From contig JAMXBB010000001.1 of NCBI GenBank assembly GCA_024138015.1, positions 95,988,520-96,052,519 on the forward strand: a stretch of DNA of 64,000 nt. The letters run 5' to 3'. A program made the position numbers and the translations under genes. Positions 35,567-47,974 of this stretch are shown here, piece by piece (the first letter of the stretch is position 1; every line of letters begins with the position of its first letter). This DNA comes from Lumnitzera littorea (taxonomy: Eukaryota; Streptophyta; Magnoliopsida; Myrtales; Combretaceae). The notes under the pieces are model-generated. The model did no database searches. It had not been told where the DNA came from and worked only from the letters and a program-made list of their open reading frames with translations.

Positions 35567-36500
35567 TGTAGACACATCATTTTTGCCACTTTTTTAGTTA
35601 TTTTATTTTTCGTTAATTAAGCTAGGTTAATAAATAAACATAAAAAATTAAAAAGTAATAAAAATTAAAAAAATTAAAAACGAAAATTAAAAGAAAAATA
35701 ACAAATAAAAAAGAGAGAGTCGTATCGTATTATATAAAGTTACGTCGTATCGTATCGAGTCAAGTTGTATTAAACCGAGTCACGTCAGATCGTTTAAAAT
35801 CAAATTAGATAAATGTGTGTAATTAATTTAATAAATCATTAAGTTATTTGAGAGTTAGGCTTTATTAAAATAATTTTGGCCTAATCTGATTTAAAGTAAA
35901 TTTTTATCTAATTTATATTGGACCAGAATATATATAAAATTATTAGATAAGTTGTTAGGCTATAATATAATGGATCGGATTAGGTCTAGAAAAATAAGAA
36001 GCTCGAATTAAGTAGAGTTTCTAAAAATTTGATCAAATTTTCGTAGAACTATAATCGTATCTTCAATACGAAAGATATAAGGGTTTACAAATAGCACAAC
36101 TGCGAGTGACATTGGATACGTTTTTTTAATTACACATTCCCACTAAACACAAGTTATCCTTACCCCAATCCAAAAACACGATCCCCTTTCAATTCCATAA
36201 TCAAATTATAGTCCAAAGCTAAGCCACATCGCACAATCATAACTAGTCTAAGTTCCAACCTAACATCCCTAACTGAAATTCCTATATCGAACTCGCATGC
36301 CCCTGGCGAAATCCATAAACAGCATCTTCAACCCCATACATTCAAATGTGCTAACCGAAGTCGAAGTCCAATCCACAAAGTTGACCCTTGCCTGAATCAT
36401 AACGCTTGTACGCTCATCAACCAAACTTTCACACCGCTATACTCTAATTCCATGCTACGTACCCTAACTAACTTCAACAGATCATGGCCGATAACTCTAC
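35567..36500 (+). repeat. Tat-like LTR fragment D
   Basis: Starts TGTAGACACATCATTTTTGCC and follows the same plan as fragment C (AAGCTAGGTTAATAAATAAA, a GTCGTATCG-rich stretch, then a T run and ATTACACATTC near 36120). The right limit is a guess, because the downstream sequence differs from the other copies and lacks their minisatellite. Confidence 0.55.
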
Positions 36501-36835
36501 AAATTGAGCCAATGCACCACACTACTTGTTGGACACCTAGGCTATTTGTAGTTGTAGGTCCTATATAAGATATCAAGAGGTGGGAGTAAATTGATATCTT
36601 TAGAAAATTTTAAAAATTTTCGAATTTAAATTAAAAACACCTATTTTAGTAACTTATATTGGTGAATAGTGATATTTTAATAATTCAATTTGTTGAGACA
36701 ATAACATAAATGAACAAATTAAGGTTAAAGAGATAAGGAGAAGAAAATTAGCCTCGAGATTCAAAGAGCTTCAATATTATGTCTACTACTTTCTTCGAGC
36801 TTTACTATTGGAAACTCAGTCTTCCTCTTTAGCAC
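36501..36835. other. Between LTR fragment D and the gypsy LTR
   Basis: AT-rich sequence with no recognised element end. It may be the rest of the Tat-like LTR or original host DNA. Confidence 0.35.
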
Positions 36836-37756
36836 TGATATGATCTGGCATGGATGAACACTCAACGTCCGGTATCATATGAACCAATGGGGTAGGCTCG
36901 AACCACGAGACGGTTCGAAGAGTAAATGAAAGTTAATGGTTGAACAGGGGTTCTTGTGCATCGACGATGAATATAACATACTAATGCCTCATGTAAGCTT
37001 GGGTTGCACTTAATATGATGCACAAGTGTAGCCGAAGGTCACTCACCACTAGTTTACACTCATTAGGCTAGATAAGAGTAGCTTAAGAATAAGTAGTAGA
37101 ACACTTAGCTTAAGAGGGTGTGTGAAAAATCCAAATTGTATTTTCTATTACAACCATTACAACATACAAGTATATATAGGACCCAATTAGGTTAAATCTT
37201 ATGTTAGAGTAAATTACAAAAAAGGATTCCTACTAGTTAAGGAAAAGGGGAATAATTTATAAGGGTATTAATGTAATCATGTAGAAAGAATATCTGATTG
37301 CAAAAAGGACTATACGGATGTCAGAAAAAGGCAAGACGTACGTCATTTTGCTCATTATATGGTCCCAATGACATTGTGAGCTGAATAGGGACAACTTCGA
37401 TTAGGTCAACATCGGCATTGACAGTTTGGCAGCTCAAATAAGGGTGGGTTCATGGGTGACTTACTTTCAGGTCAGCCTCAAGTGGTTGGCTCCTAGCAAC
37501 TGTCAGCTTGGCTTTAGCACGGGTGGGGTTAGCAACACTCTGATTTGTTGTTTGGATAGGTGTGCTACAAAGAAGTTGGTTTAGCACTTTGATTGGTTAC
37601 CTCGGTAGCTTCTTAAATGTGGAGAGAGAAGTAACTCGGCAAATCGAACTAAGGAATATGCTACTCCTTGGCATTTAGCTCACCTCGGCAACTTGGCAAA
37701 CCATTGGAGCAAGCCTATAAGTTTAGGAATGTGTGATTAGTCTGTGATCCTTATCA
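36836..37756 (-). repeat. 3' LTR of the minus-strand gypsy element
   Basis: About 921 bp. On the minus strand it starts TGATAAGGATCACAGAC and ends ATCATATCA. It matches 61845-62742 along its length (shared GATAAGAGTAGCTT, AGGATTCCTACTAGTTAAGG, GGACTATACGGATGTC) with many differences, so the insertion is old. Confidence 0.88.
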
Positions 37757-37771
37757 TTCCCTCCAAGCTAC
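37757..37771 (-). other. Polypurine tract of the gypsy element
   Basis: Read on the minus strand it is AGCTTGGAGGGAA, directly before the TGATAAGG LTR start. Confidence 0.75.
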
Positions 37772-40700
37772 TTGAGATTTGGGATCGAATCTAGCTCAAC
37801 TTTAAGGATGTACAATTGGAGATCGGCAATGTTGAAGGAGTTTGAAACTTCGTCTTCCTCAGGTAATTCAATCCTGTAAGCATTAGGATTGATCCTTTCA
37901 AGCACTTTGAAGGGCTCATCAACTTTAGGAGATAACTAGCTCTTTTTCAAGTTCAAGAATCCTTCCTTATTGAGCTGGATCCAGACTAGATCACCTGGTT
38001 GAAAGTCTCTCTTCTTCCATCCTTAGCCTTACTTCTCAAGCTTGGAAGTTGCTCTGCTTATTTGTTCTACAACCTTCTAGTGCATGGTCTTAATGGCCTC
38101 AACTCTCTCTGTAACTAGCTGATCATCGGTAGGTTTAAGCAGGGCTGCTTGGTCTATTGACAGCTTGGGGTTAAACTTATAGGTGACCTCAAAGGGAAAC
38201 ATGTTTATCATACTGTAGGTGGTCCTATTGTAGGCAAATTAAATGATTAGTAGACATAGATCCCAATTAGCCATTTTTCATCTAACTGGAATCTATAGTA
38301 AAGTTCCCACAATTCTATTGATAGTCTTGATCTGTTCATCAATCTGTGGATGGCAGGATGTACTGTACAATAGCTTCATCCCCATTTATGTCCATAGCAT
38401 TCTCTAAAAGTGGCTCATGAACTTTGGGTCTTGGTCTAAAACAATAGTTTTGGGCACTCCATAAAGCTTGATTACTTCCTATAAGAAAAGAAAAGAGATA
38501 GTTGAAGCGTCGTTAGTTTTGGAATAAGGCACGAAATGTACAATCTTGCTAAATCAATCCATGACCACCATGATGGAGTCCTTTCCTCGGGATGTCCACG
38601 GTAATCCTAACATGAAGTTTATACTCAGCCCAAACCATAGTTTGGTCAAGATGGACAAGGGTAGATAGTGCCCTTGCTTGGCTTATCTCTTTGCTTTTTG
38701 GTAAGTCGTACACTTTTCCAACATAGATTGGACATCTCTCATCTTTCTTGGCCTAAAGAATCTTAAGGATAATACCTCATGGGTTTTGTACTGGCTAAAG
38801 TGTCTTATCAATCCTCTTGCATGCACTTCATGCACTAGCGATTCCCTTATGGAATAGGTCGAGATACATAGCCTCCTCTTCTTGAATAAGTATCCGTCTT
38901 CCCTGTAATAGTCATCCAGAGTCCGTCCCTCCTCATACCTGGCATAGATGGCACCAAAGTATGGGTCCTCAACATACAAAATCTTTATGGTTGAAAAACC
39001 AAGCAACCTGGTCTGTAACTTAGTCAGGAGAGAATGTCGCCTTGATAGGGCATCGGCCATTACATTGTTTTTCCCATTCTTATATTTCATGACATAAGAA
39101 AATCCCTTCATGAACTCGACCCATTTGGCTTATCTCCAAGACAACTTAGGTGGGCTCTTCAAACATCTCAAGAATTCATGATCAATGTAGATCATAAATT
39201 CTATAGGTAGCAGATAGTGTTGCCATATCGTTAGGGCTCGGATTAAGGAGTAAAACTCCTTGTTATAGATAAAATAGTTAAGTATAGCTTCTCGAAGTTT
39301 CTCGCTAAAGTAAGAAAAAGGATGGCCTTCTTGCATTAATACAGCACCTATGCCTAGTTCAGATGCATTACACTCTACTTTAAACGCTTTGTCAAAGCTC
39401 AATAAAGCTAAGACAGGGACTGTAGTCAGCTTCTCTTTCACTTACTTAAAACTACTTTGCTCCTTTTTCTCCCCATTTCAATTCGACATTATTCTTCGAT
39501 AGTTTAGTGAACGAGACCACAATTGTACTAAAATTCCTTATAAACATGTGATAGAATGATGCTAGGCCGTAGAAACTCCTCACGTCGGCCGAAGTGGTCG
39601 GCACTAGCCATTTGGTGATCACTCAATCTTCTCTTCATCAACTCATATGCCACTACCACTTACAACAAATCCTAAGAATATCACTTCGGATTGGCAAAAG
39701 TCACACTTCTTTAGATTAGCATAAAGCTATTCAACTCAGAGTTTTGCAAAGACTCTTCGAAGATGTTCCTAGTAAGTCTCCAGGTTAGGGCTGTACACTA
39801 AGATATCTTCAAAATAAACCACGGCAAAATTTGCTATTAATTCTCGAAGTATATGATTCATCAAGCGCATAAATGTGCTTGATGTATTAGACAGTCCAAA
39901 CGACATTACAAGCTATTCATATAATCCATAATGTGTCTTGAATGTGGTTTTCCACTCATCACACTCGTACATTCGAATCTAATGGCATCCAGATTTGAGG
40001 TTGATCTTAGAGAATAGTCTTGCTCCATTCAGCTCATCAAGCATATCATTAAGTCTTGGTATAGGATGCCTACACTTAATAGTAATGTAGTTGATTGCTT
40101 AGCTATCTACAAACATCTCCATGACCCATCTTTCTTTAGCATCAACAGGGCCAGCACGGCATAGGGGCTAGGGGACTCACATACATACCCCTTCTTCATT
40201 AGCTCATCTACTTACTTCTACATCTCAACAGCCTATTCAGGGTTTAGCCTATAGGTAGGCTTATTCAACAGTATAGCTCTTAGTTGTAAGTTAATTACAT
40301 GGTTGATGCTTCGGATGGAAGGCAGACCTTCCTATAGCTTATTGGGAAGTAGGTCGACAAACTCTTCTAACAAGGTTTTTACTTTGGCAGGTAGTAATGT
40401 CTCCTCAGATCTCCTCATTTCAAGTAGTTTTCTAACAAGAAAATAGGTAAGCTCTATAAGCTATACCTCTCTCTTTAGCTTAGCTCAAGTCATCACTAAG
40501 TCCTCTTTCTTCAAGACTCGACTCAATTAGGCGTGCATGACTTTCACTTGCTTAACAATTATAGGGCTTAACTTCACCTTTCTACTATTGTGCTTTGGGG
40601 AACATGTATTCCTCCTTCCATTGTATATTACAGTACAGTCGAACATTTATGGTTGTCTAAGCAAAATGTGGGATGCACTCATAGGTAGCACATCACAGAG

Positions 40701-41128
40701 TACCCCATCTCGATAGTTACCAATACAGATTAGCATAGACACTTGTTTATTTACTTACAGGGCTCTCTTCTCACGGAGCCAATGTAGCTTCGAGCATTTT
40801 GGGTAAGGCTTGGTCGGCAACTTCACTTATTGGAACATGAAAGTAGAGGCTATATTGGTATAGGTTCTACTGTCAACAATTAAGGTACATAATAACCCAT
40901 TCACCTTATACCTAATGTAGAAAAGATTCTCCCTGTATTCATCTTTGAGCTCAAGATTAATACTTATTGTCCTTCTCAACACCAAAGTGACTGGCATAAA
41001 ATTACCTTCCTTGCTATATACAACTTCCTCTTCCTTTGACAGTTCAATCTATTCGACCTCTTTCGGGTCCTCCACTTCGTCATCAGTATTGTGTACCTTA
41101 ACAATTGGAGCTTTACCATGGATCACCA
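37772..41128 (-). pseudogene. Gypsy Pol remnant (PR-RT-RNase H-INT)
   Basis: Minus-strand motifs, N to C: protease LIVDSRT (about 40884-40866, where the family has DSG or DGG); RT catalytic YFEDILVYS at 39816-39790 (usually FDD); RNase H KVECNASELGIGAVLMQEG near 39.38-39.33 kb and ADALSRR near 39.05 kb; integrase zinc region RHFSQYKTHEVL with a damaged CTTY (normally CxxC) near 38.7 kb; integrase core GKDSIMVVMD near 38.57 kb, followed by a TGA; C-terminal GDLVWIQLNKEGFLNLKKS near 37.97 kb. The RNase H to IN-zinc segment is partly open (39441-39130, 39111-38683); the rest is full of stops. Confidence 0.88.
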
Positions 41129-41689
41129 TGTATAAACACTTCATTTTTGCTAATTTTGTTTTATTTCAAATAATTAAGCCAGGTTGATAAAAAATAAAAA
41201 AATTAAAAATTAAAATAATAATAATAATAATAAAATAAATAATAAAAAATTGAGTCAAGTCATAATAAGTAGAGTCATAAGTCGAATCGTGTTGAATCGA
41301 ATTAAGTTGAAATGTCGGATTAGGTGACGATATGGGTTAAATTAATTTTGGGCCAGATTCATCTAGTTTAAAGACTTAAATCAAATTAGAGAATTATTGG
41401 GCTAAATTGTAATGGATCGGATCGAGCCTTGGAAGAATAAAAAAAACCTAAAATAAATTAGGGTTTCTAAAAGTTAGGGTAAATTTTGGAAGAATCGTAA
41501 TCCTATCTTTCATAACTTTAATATGAAAGATTCAATTTTGAGCTTATAAATATCACATCGATGAAGGATTTGGAAAACAGTTTTTTTAATCACACTCTTA
41601 CCCAAAACACCACCGTGCCACCACACAACCACCATGTAACACTATACAGTACCACTCTAGCACCACCGCATAACAACCACAATTACCAT

Positions 41690-42103
41690 TAGTCCATTGC
41701 CTAGTGTCAACCAGTAGCGCCCAGTCCATTGCCCAATGTCGCCCAGCGTTGCCTAGCAGCGCCCAGTCTACTACCCAGCGTCGCCCAGTAGCGTTCAGTC
41801 CATCGCCTAGTATTGCCCAGCAGCACCTAGTCTTTCGACCAGCGTTGCCTAATCCATTACCTAGTGTCACCCAATGTTGCCCAGTCCACCACTTAGTGTC
41901 GCCCAGCAACGCCTAATCCATCGCTCAGTGTTGCCTAGTTTATTGCCCAGCATTGCCTAGTCCATCGCCTAGTGTCACCAAGCAATGCCCAGTCCATTGC
42001 CTAACAACGCCCAGTCTACCACCCAGCGTCGCCTAGTCCACTGCCCAACGTCGTCCAGTTCACCCCTAGTCCGTCACCCAGCAACGCCCAGTTCGTTGCC
42101 CAA
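41690..42103 (+). repeat. LTR minisatellite, first part
   Basis: A degenerate array of 10-11-bp subunits of the form GTC(G/A)CCCAGC, GTTGCCTAGC, AGCGCCCAGT and CCATCGCCCA, arranged as units of about 32 bp. It continues at 47818-47974 and 51040-51090 and has a full counterpart at 58910-59430. It is GC-rich against AT-rich surroundings; open frames through it are by-products. Confidence 0.85.
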
Positions 42104-44873
42104 TGTAAGACCTATAATCAGCTACTTAAAGTTTGACTCATGGAATTTAGGGCGATCGGTTAAAGGATTTGATCAAGACTAAATTATCAAATAAAGTTAA
42201 AAAAATTAGTAAAAGTGATCACGTAAGTTCGAATTTAAGAAAATAAGCAATAAAATAAAAGAATATAAAATTTCTAAATTTTAAGTATATAACTCGTTAT
42301 CTATTGAAAATGCGTAAAATGCATTCTGATAACTAGTAAATCACTAAAGATAAATTTTATGTATACTAAAAATCATAGAATGACCTAAATAATATTTAAT
42401 AATATTTATTTGTACTATATATGAATTTACATGTAGGTAGAAATTTGCATAATTACTTAAAATACGTAAAATGTGCTAAAATAATAGTAAATAATTAAAG
42501 AAAATTCATAATTAATTAATAAAAAATAAATAAAAATTAGAAAAGATAAAGGAATGATCCAGATTTGGGTCATGGCAGCTGGGGAAAATAAGAAAAAAAT
42601 TATCCAATTAAATTAAAACAATACAAAAGGTAAATTGAAAGAAGATAAGGTAATTGTCTAATCAAATTAATGCACAATAATTCCCCAAGACCTCTATAAA
42701 TACCCCAAATTTCTCAAAAGCTCATTTTGGATGTCAGGAAGTTTATAAAATTAGAGAGAGGTGAAATTAAGTGTAAATTAGGGTTTTAGAAAAAAATCAC
42801 AAAAAAATTGTGCAGTTGGGAATTCTAAGGAGAACCTAAACTAGATGAGCAACTGGGAGTAGATGGCCACCACTAACACACGATAATGGTAGTGCCCAGC
42901 TGAGTCGACATACCCATAGTCACCGATGGTGGCCAGAGCCACCTAAACCGGTGAGTTCGGTTTCCAACACGATTTTGTATAATTTTATAAAATTAGTAAA
43001 TAATCTTAAAAAATTATGAATTTTTTTATTCTGAAATATTTTAATATGTAGTTTTTAGAAAAAAATATTATTTTGATGAAAATATGTCTCGTGATATATG
43101 GTCTTTAAGAAGTCATGCAAAACCGAGTATGTTTCGGTTTGGAAATAAATGGCGTTAGCAATATAGTTTTGAGCCCAAAATTTTTTTGTAGACTACTTAG
43201 GTGATATAGAATAGTGCCATGAAGCCCTTTTTCAAAAATGAATTTTTGAAAATTTTAGATAATTTTTAAGCCTTAAAATGAGGCATAAAATGGGTAATTT
43301 AGGGTTTATTAAGTAATTAAATGGTTAATTACTGATTTAGTGAATAATTATATGTTTTAAGATGTTGAAACCTGATGAAGTATCATACTTGTAGCATTTA
43401 GGGTGTTAGATGTAATTATTAGGCCAATTATGTAGTAAATAAGTAATAAGGAAAAATAATAAATTTTAAGTTAATTTTGTAAATTAGGGTAATTAGGTAT
43501 AAAATTTGATTTAGAATAAGTGGAAGTAATGTGATTAATTTCACATTATGAGTTAAAACGAGTTTCTAGGGTTTGGGTATAAAACAGTACTTAGAAATTG
43601 AACTAGAACCTAATTTAGAAATTGATGTAGAAACTGAACCCGAACCTAGCTCTAAACCCAGAATAATTGTAAAAGTTTTGAGAACCTAGATAATTGGATA
43701 TATTAAACCCTAAGCTAAAGATAACAATGAGTGTTATAGGAAAAAAACTAATCTATAATAGTTATATGAAAAATAAGACAATGTTGGTATCATAGGAATG
43801 ATCAGTAATGGCCCGAGTGAGTCGGACCTCGAGTGAGCAAGTGAGGAGTCTAAGTAAGTTAGGATTAATACGTTGTTGTATTTTGGAGACTTGAGATTAT
43901 ACTTAGTTGTGCTTGTTAGATAGTTGGTTGTATGTATGTGCTTGATTATGAGTAATGCTATGATTTTGTTTGTTGTTCTAACTTGTATTGTATAAAATGA
44001 TTAACTACCCGAAACTAAACCTAATCAAATATATGACCTGTAATCATAAATCGGACCTGCATAGGAACCCATTAGGGGAAACCTAGTATTCTCCAGCCAA
44101 ATACCAACCTTTTCAAAAGGGATAGTACTAGATAGTATAAAAGATCCCTTCTTCATCCTTAACCAAACTAAGTAACGGGTGAGGAGGTCATGGCAAGGGT
44201 AAAGTCAATGGTTTGAAAGTAGTCGCGGGAAGAGCAGTATCTCCATTGTATAAGCTTGGGTTTGGTCGTGAGTTGATAAATTAATGGCAACTCCTTAACC
44301 CGGATTAGAGTAGGTGTAATTTCTCTAATCTCATGATGGACCGGACAATGTCATGCGATGGCATTTACTTGAACATGCATTGCACCTAATAAGTTGGTTG
44401 GTAACCTTGTTAGTATTTGTCGTATAGTTTTAAGTCATCCATCCTAACTTACTAAGCTGTGGTTGCTTGTATCCCTATAGACGTCATTGTAGGTGCTGGC
44501 TAAGAAGCGGCTTACAATTACCTTGAAGCTACCAACTGCTGGATTCTGGAGAGTGAGGAAAAATATTTGAAGAACAGACATATATTTTTAAAGTATAAGC
44601 TCTTATCTTAGAATTTTTCATTTCTAAATAATGTATTAACTAAGAAATAAATTACGGTGACACGTTGTAAACGTTAATTGTAATAACTGAATTTTAGTGC
44701 ATATATATATTTTCTTACTTTGACTTATTAAAATTACGAACTATTTACTGCAAAGCGGGCCATTCGTAGATGCCTTGTATAAATCAGGTCTAAATTAGCG
44801 GTTGTAAAGCTAACCTCTATCTTAGAATGGTTTGTACGACGGAGCTATTACAGCTCTACCGTTTCGGGGCGTA
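42104..44873 (+). mobile_element. Del/Tekay-like LTR, forward copy
   Basis: Starts TGTAAGACCTATAATC and ends CGGGGCGTAA; its last bases (ACA) were displaced to 47815-47817 by the next insertion. The flanks CCCAA (42099-42103) and CTTAG (47818-47822) are both one or two transitions from the array motif CCCAG, the likely target duplication. TATA near 42692. No coding region. It shares the GATCGG..AAA start block, the GGTGGCCACC-type GC-rich block and the AGGTGCTGGC.AAGAAGCGG block with the copy inside the virus. Confidence 0.8.
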
Positions 44874-44875
44874 AT

Positions 44876-47811
44876 TGTTACGCCCTGAAGTCGCAGAGTC
44901 ACAACAGTCCCGCCGTGTAAACTATTCTATGATAGTAACTGGCCTTACAATGCCTACCATAGACATGATCTACACAAGGCGTCGATGACTTCTCGCTTCG
45001 AAGTAAACAGTCCGATTAACAGTTAAACTACAATTATGATAAATATTACAAATTTCTAATATACATGTATAATTATATGTAAGTCCATAGAGCTTCCTAG
45101 GAAGTTTTACATAAACACAACAGTTCACTAAATTACATAATAACTATCAGTCTTTCATCCTTAACTACAAGGACACTCTAGCTACACATCATTACTAAGT
45201 AGATTGATCCTCACACCCCCGGCTTCAAAAAGGACTAACCTCTGGGTAATTGTAAGGTGGCATATTACTTGAAGAGTTCAAAAATTAAGACCTGTAAAAA
45301 GATCTATAAGGGTATGAGCAATTACAGCTCAGTAAGTTGAATTGGAGACTTATGAATGTATACAAGCACAAACAAGATTATCAATCAATTAATTTCATGC
45401 AATGCAACAATCAAGTGTCATCGCACAATGTAGTCCGGTTCATTGTGAAATTAGAGAAATTTCGCTCGCTCTAATCCGAGTTGAAGAGTTTCATGTTATG
45501 CAGCAGCTCACAACCAAACCCAAGCTTGTGCAATGGACTCGCTCTTCCCGCGACTACCTTCGAACCATTGACTTTACTCTCACCACGACTTCCTCTCCTT
45601 TCACTTAGTTCGACTGAGGATGAAGAAGGGACCATTATGCAATCCTGCACTATCCCTTTCGAAGGGGTCGGTATTTGGCTAAAGAATCCTAATGACTCCC
45701 TAACGGGTTGTAATGCACGACATTTTAGGTCATTAAAGTCGAATAAAATTAAATTTCATTTAAGGTTTTCAAACAATTCACAGCAATTCAATCATAACAC
45801 AAAATCCATCATACTACAATTTCAGTACGAATTCAGATACATCAAACACATGCGTAAACTACTTACAATCACAACCATATACAATCCTAAGTCTCTGAGT
45901 ACCATACAAATAGTACTCTATTACAATAAGTAATAACCCAACTTACTTGGAATTTCTCAATCGTCCGATCACTTAGTCGCAAGCCGATTTGTCTCTAGGT
46001 GTCCTATAATACAAATAGGTCTTTTTAGTACTTATACTTTAAGGATTCATATTCTAAGTTATAATTTACCTCATTTGTTTTTTTTCCATGTATACCTACT
46101 ATGTACTAATGATTTTTTGCACTTTATTTCTAGATTCGAATCCTAAATTAGATTCTAGTTGTTATTCCGAAGTCTTAACTATGCTCGAATCCTAATGTGA
46201 AATTAATCACATTAAGCTCGAGTATTCAAATATCCTATTGGGTCTTAATTTAGTATTCTAAACTATTCAGTACATGCTATTCCTAATTGGGATATCGGAT
46301 TTATTCCCGATGTGAGAAAATCTTATATTTTTATACATTTACCTAAAATTAAATTTTATTTCAAATTTAGTATTATTATGGTTTTTATTATAATATTATC
46401 TAAATAACCCTAATTTTTTTAGATTTATTAATTTTCAACTTCACATATTACTAATTTCTTGCAATAACTACCTAATTTCCTAAATTAACTATACTTTATA
46501 CTCCAAAGGCTAGGATTAGGTTTCCACATCAAAGATTAACATCCCTAAACATCTAATTACTATCTAAATCAGTAATTAGTATCTTAATCACCTAATTAAC
46601 CCAAAATTACCTAATTTTTCCATCATTTTAGAGCTAAAATTTAACTTAAAAATTTCGAAAATTAATTTTAAGAAAATGGCTTCATAGCATTGTTCTATAT
46701 CACATAAGCATACTATAGAAAAAAAAAATTAAGCTCTAAACTATACTCCTAAGCCTATTTATTTCTAGTTTTAATCATGCTCGGTTTTGCTCAATTTGTT
46801 AAGAACCCTATATTTTCAGATGTGATTAAACTAAATCACTATTTTTTCCTAAATCTACATACAATAAAATCTCAGAATAACAAGTTTCATAATTTTTTGG
46901 GCAAAATAATTAATTTTACGAAATTACACAAAATCGGGGCAATTGTGGGACTCACCCAGTTCAATGCTTTTTGGCCGTCCAAATACGGTCCAAGTATGTT
47001 GACCAGCCTAGACGGTAGGTCTGGAGTGGGGTGGTGGTGGTGGCTCGGTCCTAGGTGGTGGTGGCTCGGTCCCAGGTGGTGGTGGCTCACTAGCCCTAAC
47101 TGCACAGTTTCCTTTTCTTTTTTTTTTTTTCTAGATTTTCTTTTGAATTTTTCAGTCTCTCTATTTTTCTCTAATTCCTCACTGCCTAAAGGAGTTCTGT
47201 GAATTTTTCCCCTATTTGTAGACATTTTTGGTAATTAATATGCATTAATTAGACATGACATTACCCCATTTCCTTGATTTTTGGCTTTTGTGTTGCCTAA
47301 TTCTAATTGGATAATTTTTCTTTTTCAGTTCTTGACCTGCCACGACTAGATTTGGATCATTCCATACCCTTTTGATTTTTTTCTGATTTTTTCACAATTA
47401 ATTAATAATTTTCTTTAATTATTTACTAAGTTTTTTGTCAATTTAAGTAATTTCGCGTATTTTTATCTACACGTAAATACATGTAGGGTACATGTGAACA
47501 TTCCTAATTATTATTTAGGTCATTTTATGATTTTTAATATACATATAATCTATCTCTAGTAATTTATTAGTTATTAGATTATACTTTTCACCTTTTCGGT
47601 AATTAACAATTATTATACTTAAAATTTGAAAATTTTATAGTCTCCTATTTTATTATTTATTTTCTTAAATTCAAGTTTACGGGATCATTTTTACTAATAT
47701 TTCTCTCCATAGTTTATAATTCAGGTTTGATCGGATCCTTTAACCGATCGCCTTAAACCTTGTGCTTTAAGTTCATTCCTACGGTCTCTTGGCTTAACTT
47801 TAATGCTTACA
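44876..47811 (-). mobile_element. Del/Tekay-like LTR, inverted copy
   Basis: On the plus strand it runs from TGTTACGCCCTGAAG to CTTTAATGCTTACA; on the minus strand it starts TGTAAGC and ends GGGCGTAACA. Flanks GTAAT (44871-44875) and GTAAC (47812-47816) form a near-perfect 5-bp duplication made from the end of the forward LTR. Length is 2936 bp. Open frames at 45402-45933, 46777-47202 and the reverse frame lie in non-coding LTR sequence. Confidence 0.85.
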
Positions 47812-47974
47812 GTAACACTTAGTCCATCGCCCAGCGTCACCCAACAATGCCCAGTCCATCGCCTAATCATTGCTAGTCCACCGCCCAAGGTCGCCCAGTA
47901 GCGTCCAGTCCATTATCCAATGGCACCTAATCCACCGCCCAGCGTCGCCTAACATTACTTAGCTTGCCACCCAA

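Noticed and set aside
41598..42182. Open frames rich in Pro, Ser, Ala and Gln (also at 58806-59173)
   Set aside because: They follow the CCCAG minisatellite of the LTR. The same array is open in several frames and on both strands, so it is repeat composition and not protein.
45402..47225. Open frames up to 150 codons in the inverted LTR
   Set aside because: The region is inverted LTR sequence; the corresponding places in the other LTR copies are not open in the same frame, and no domain is visible.
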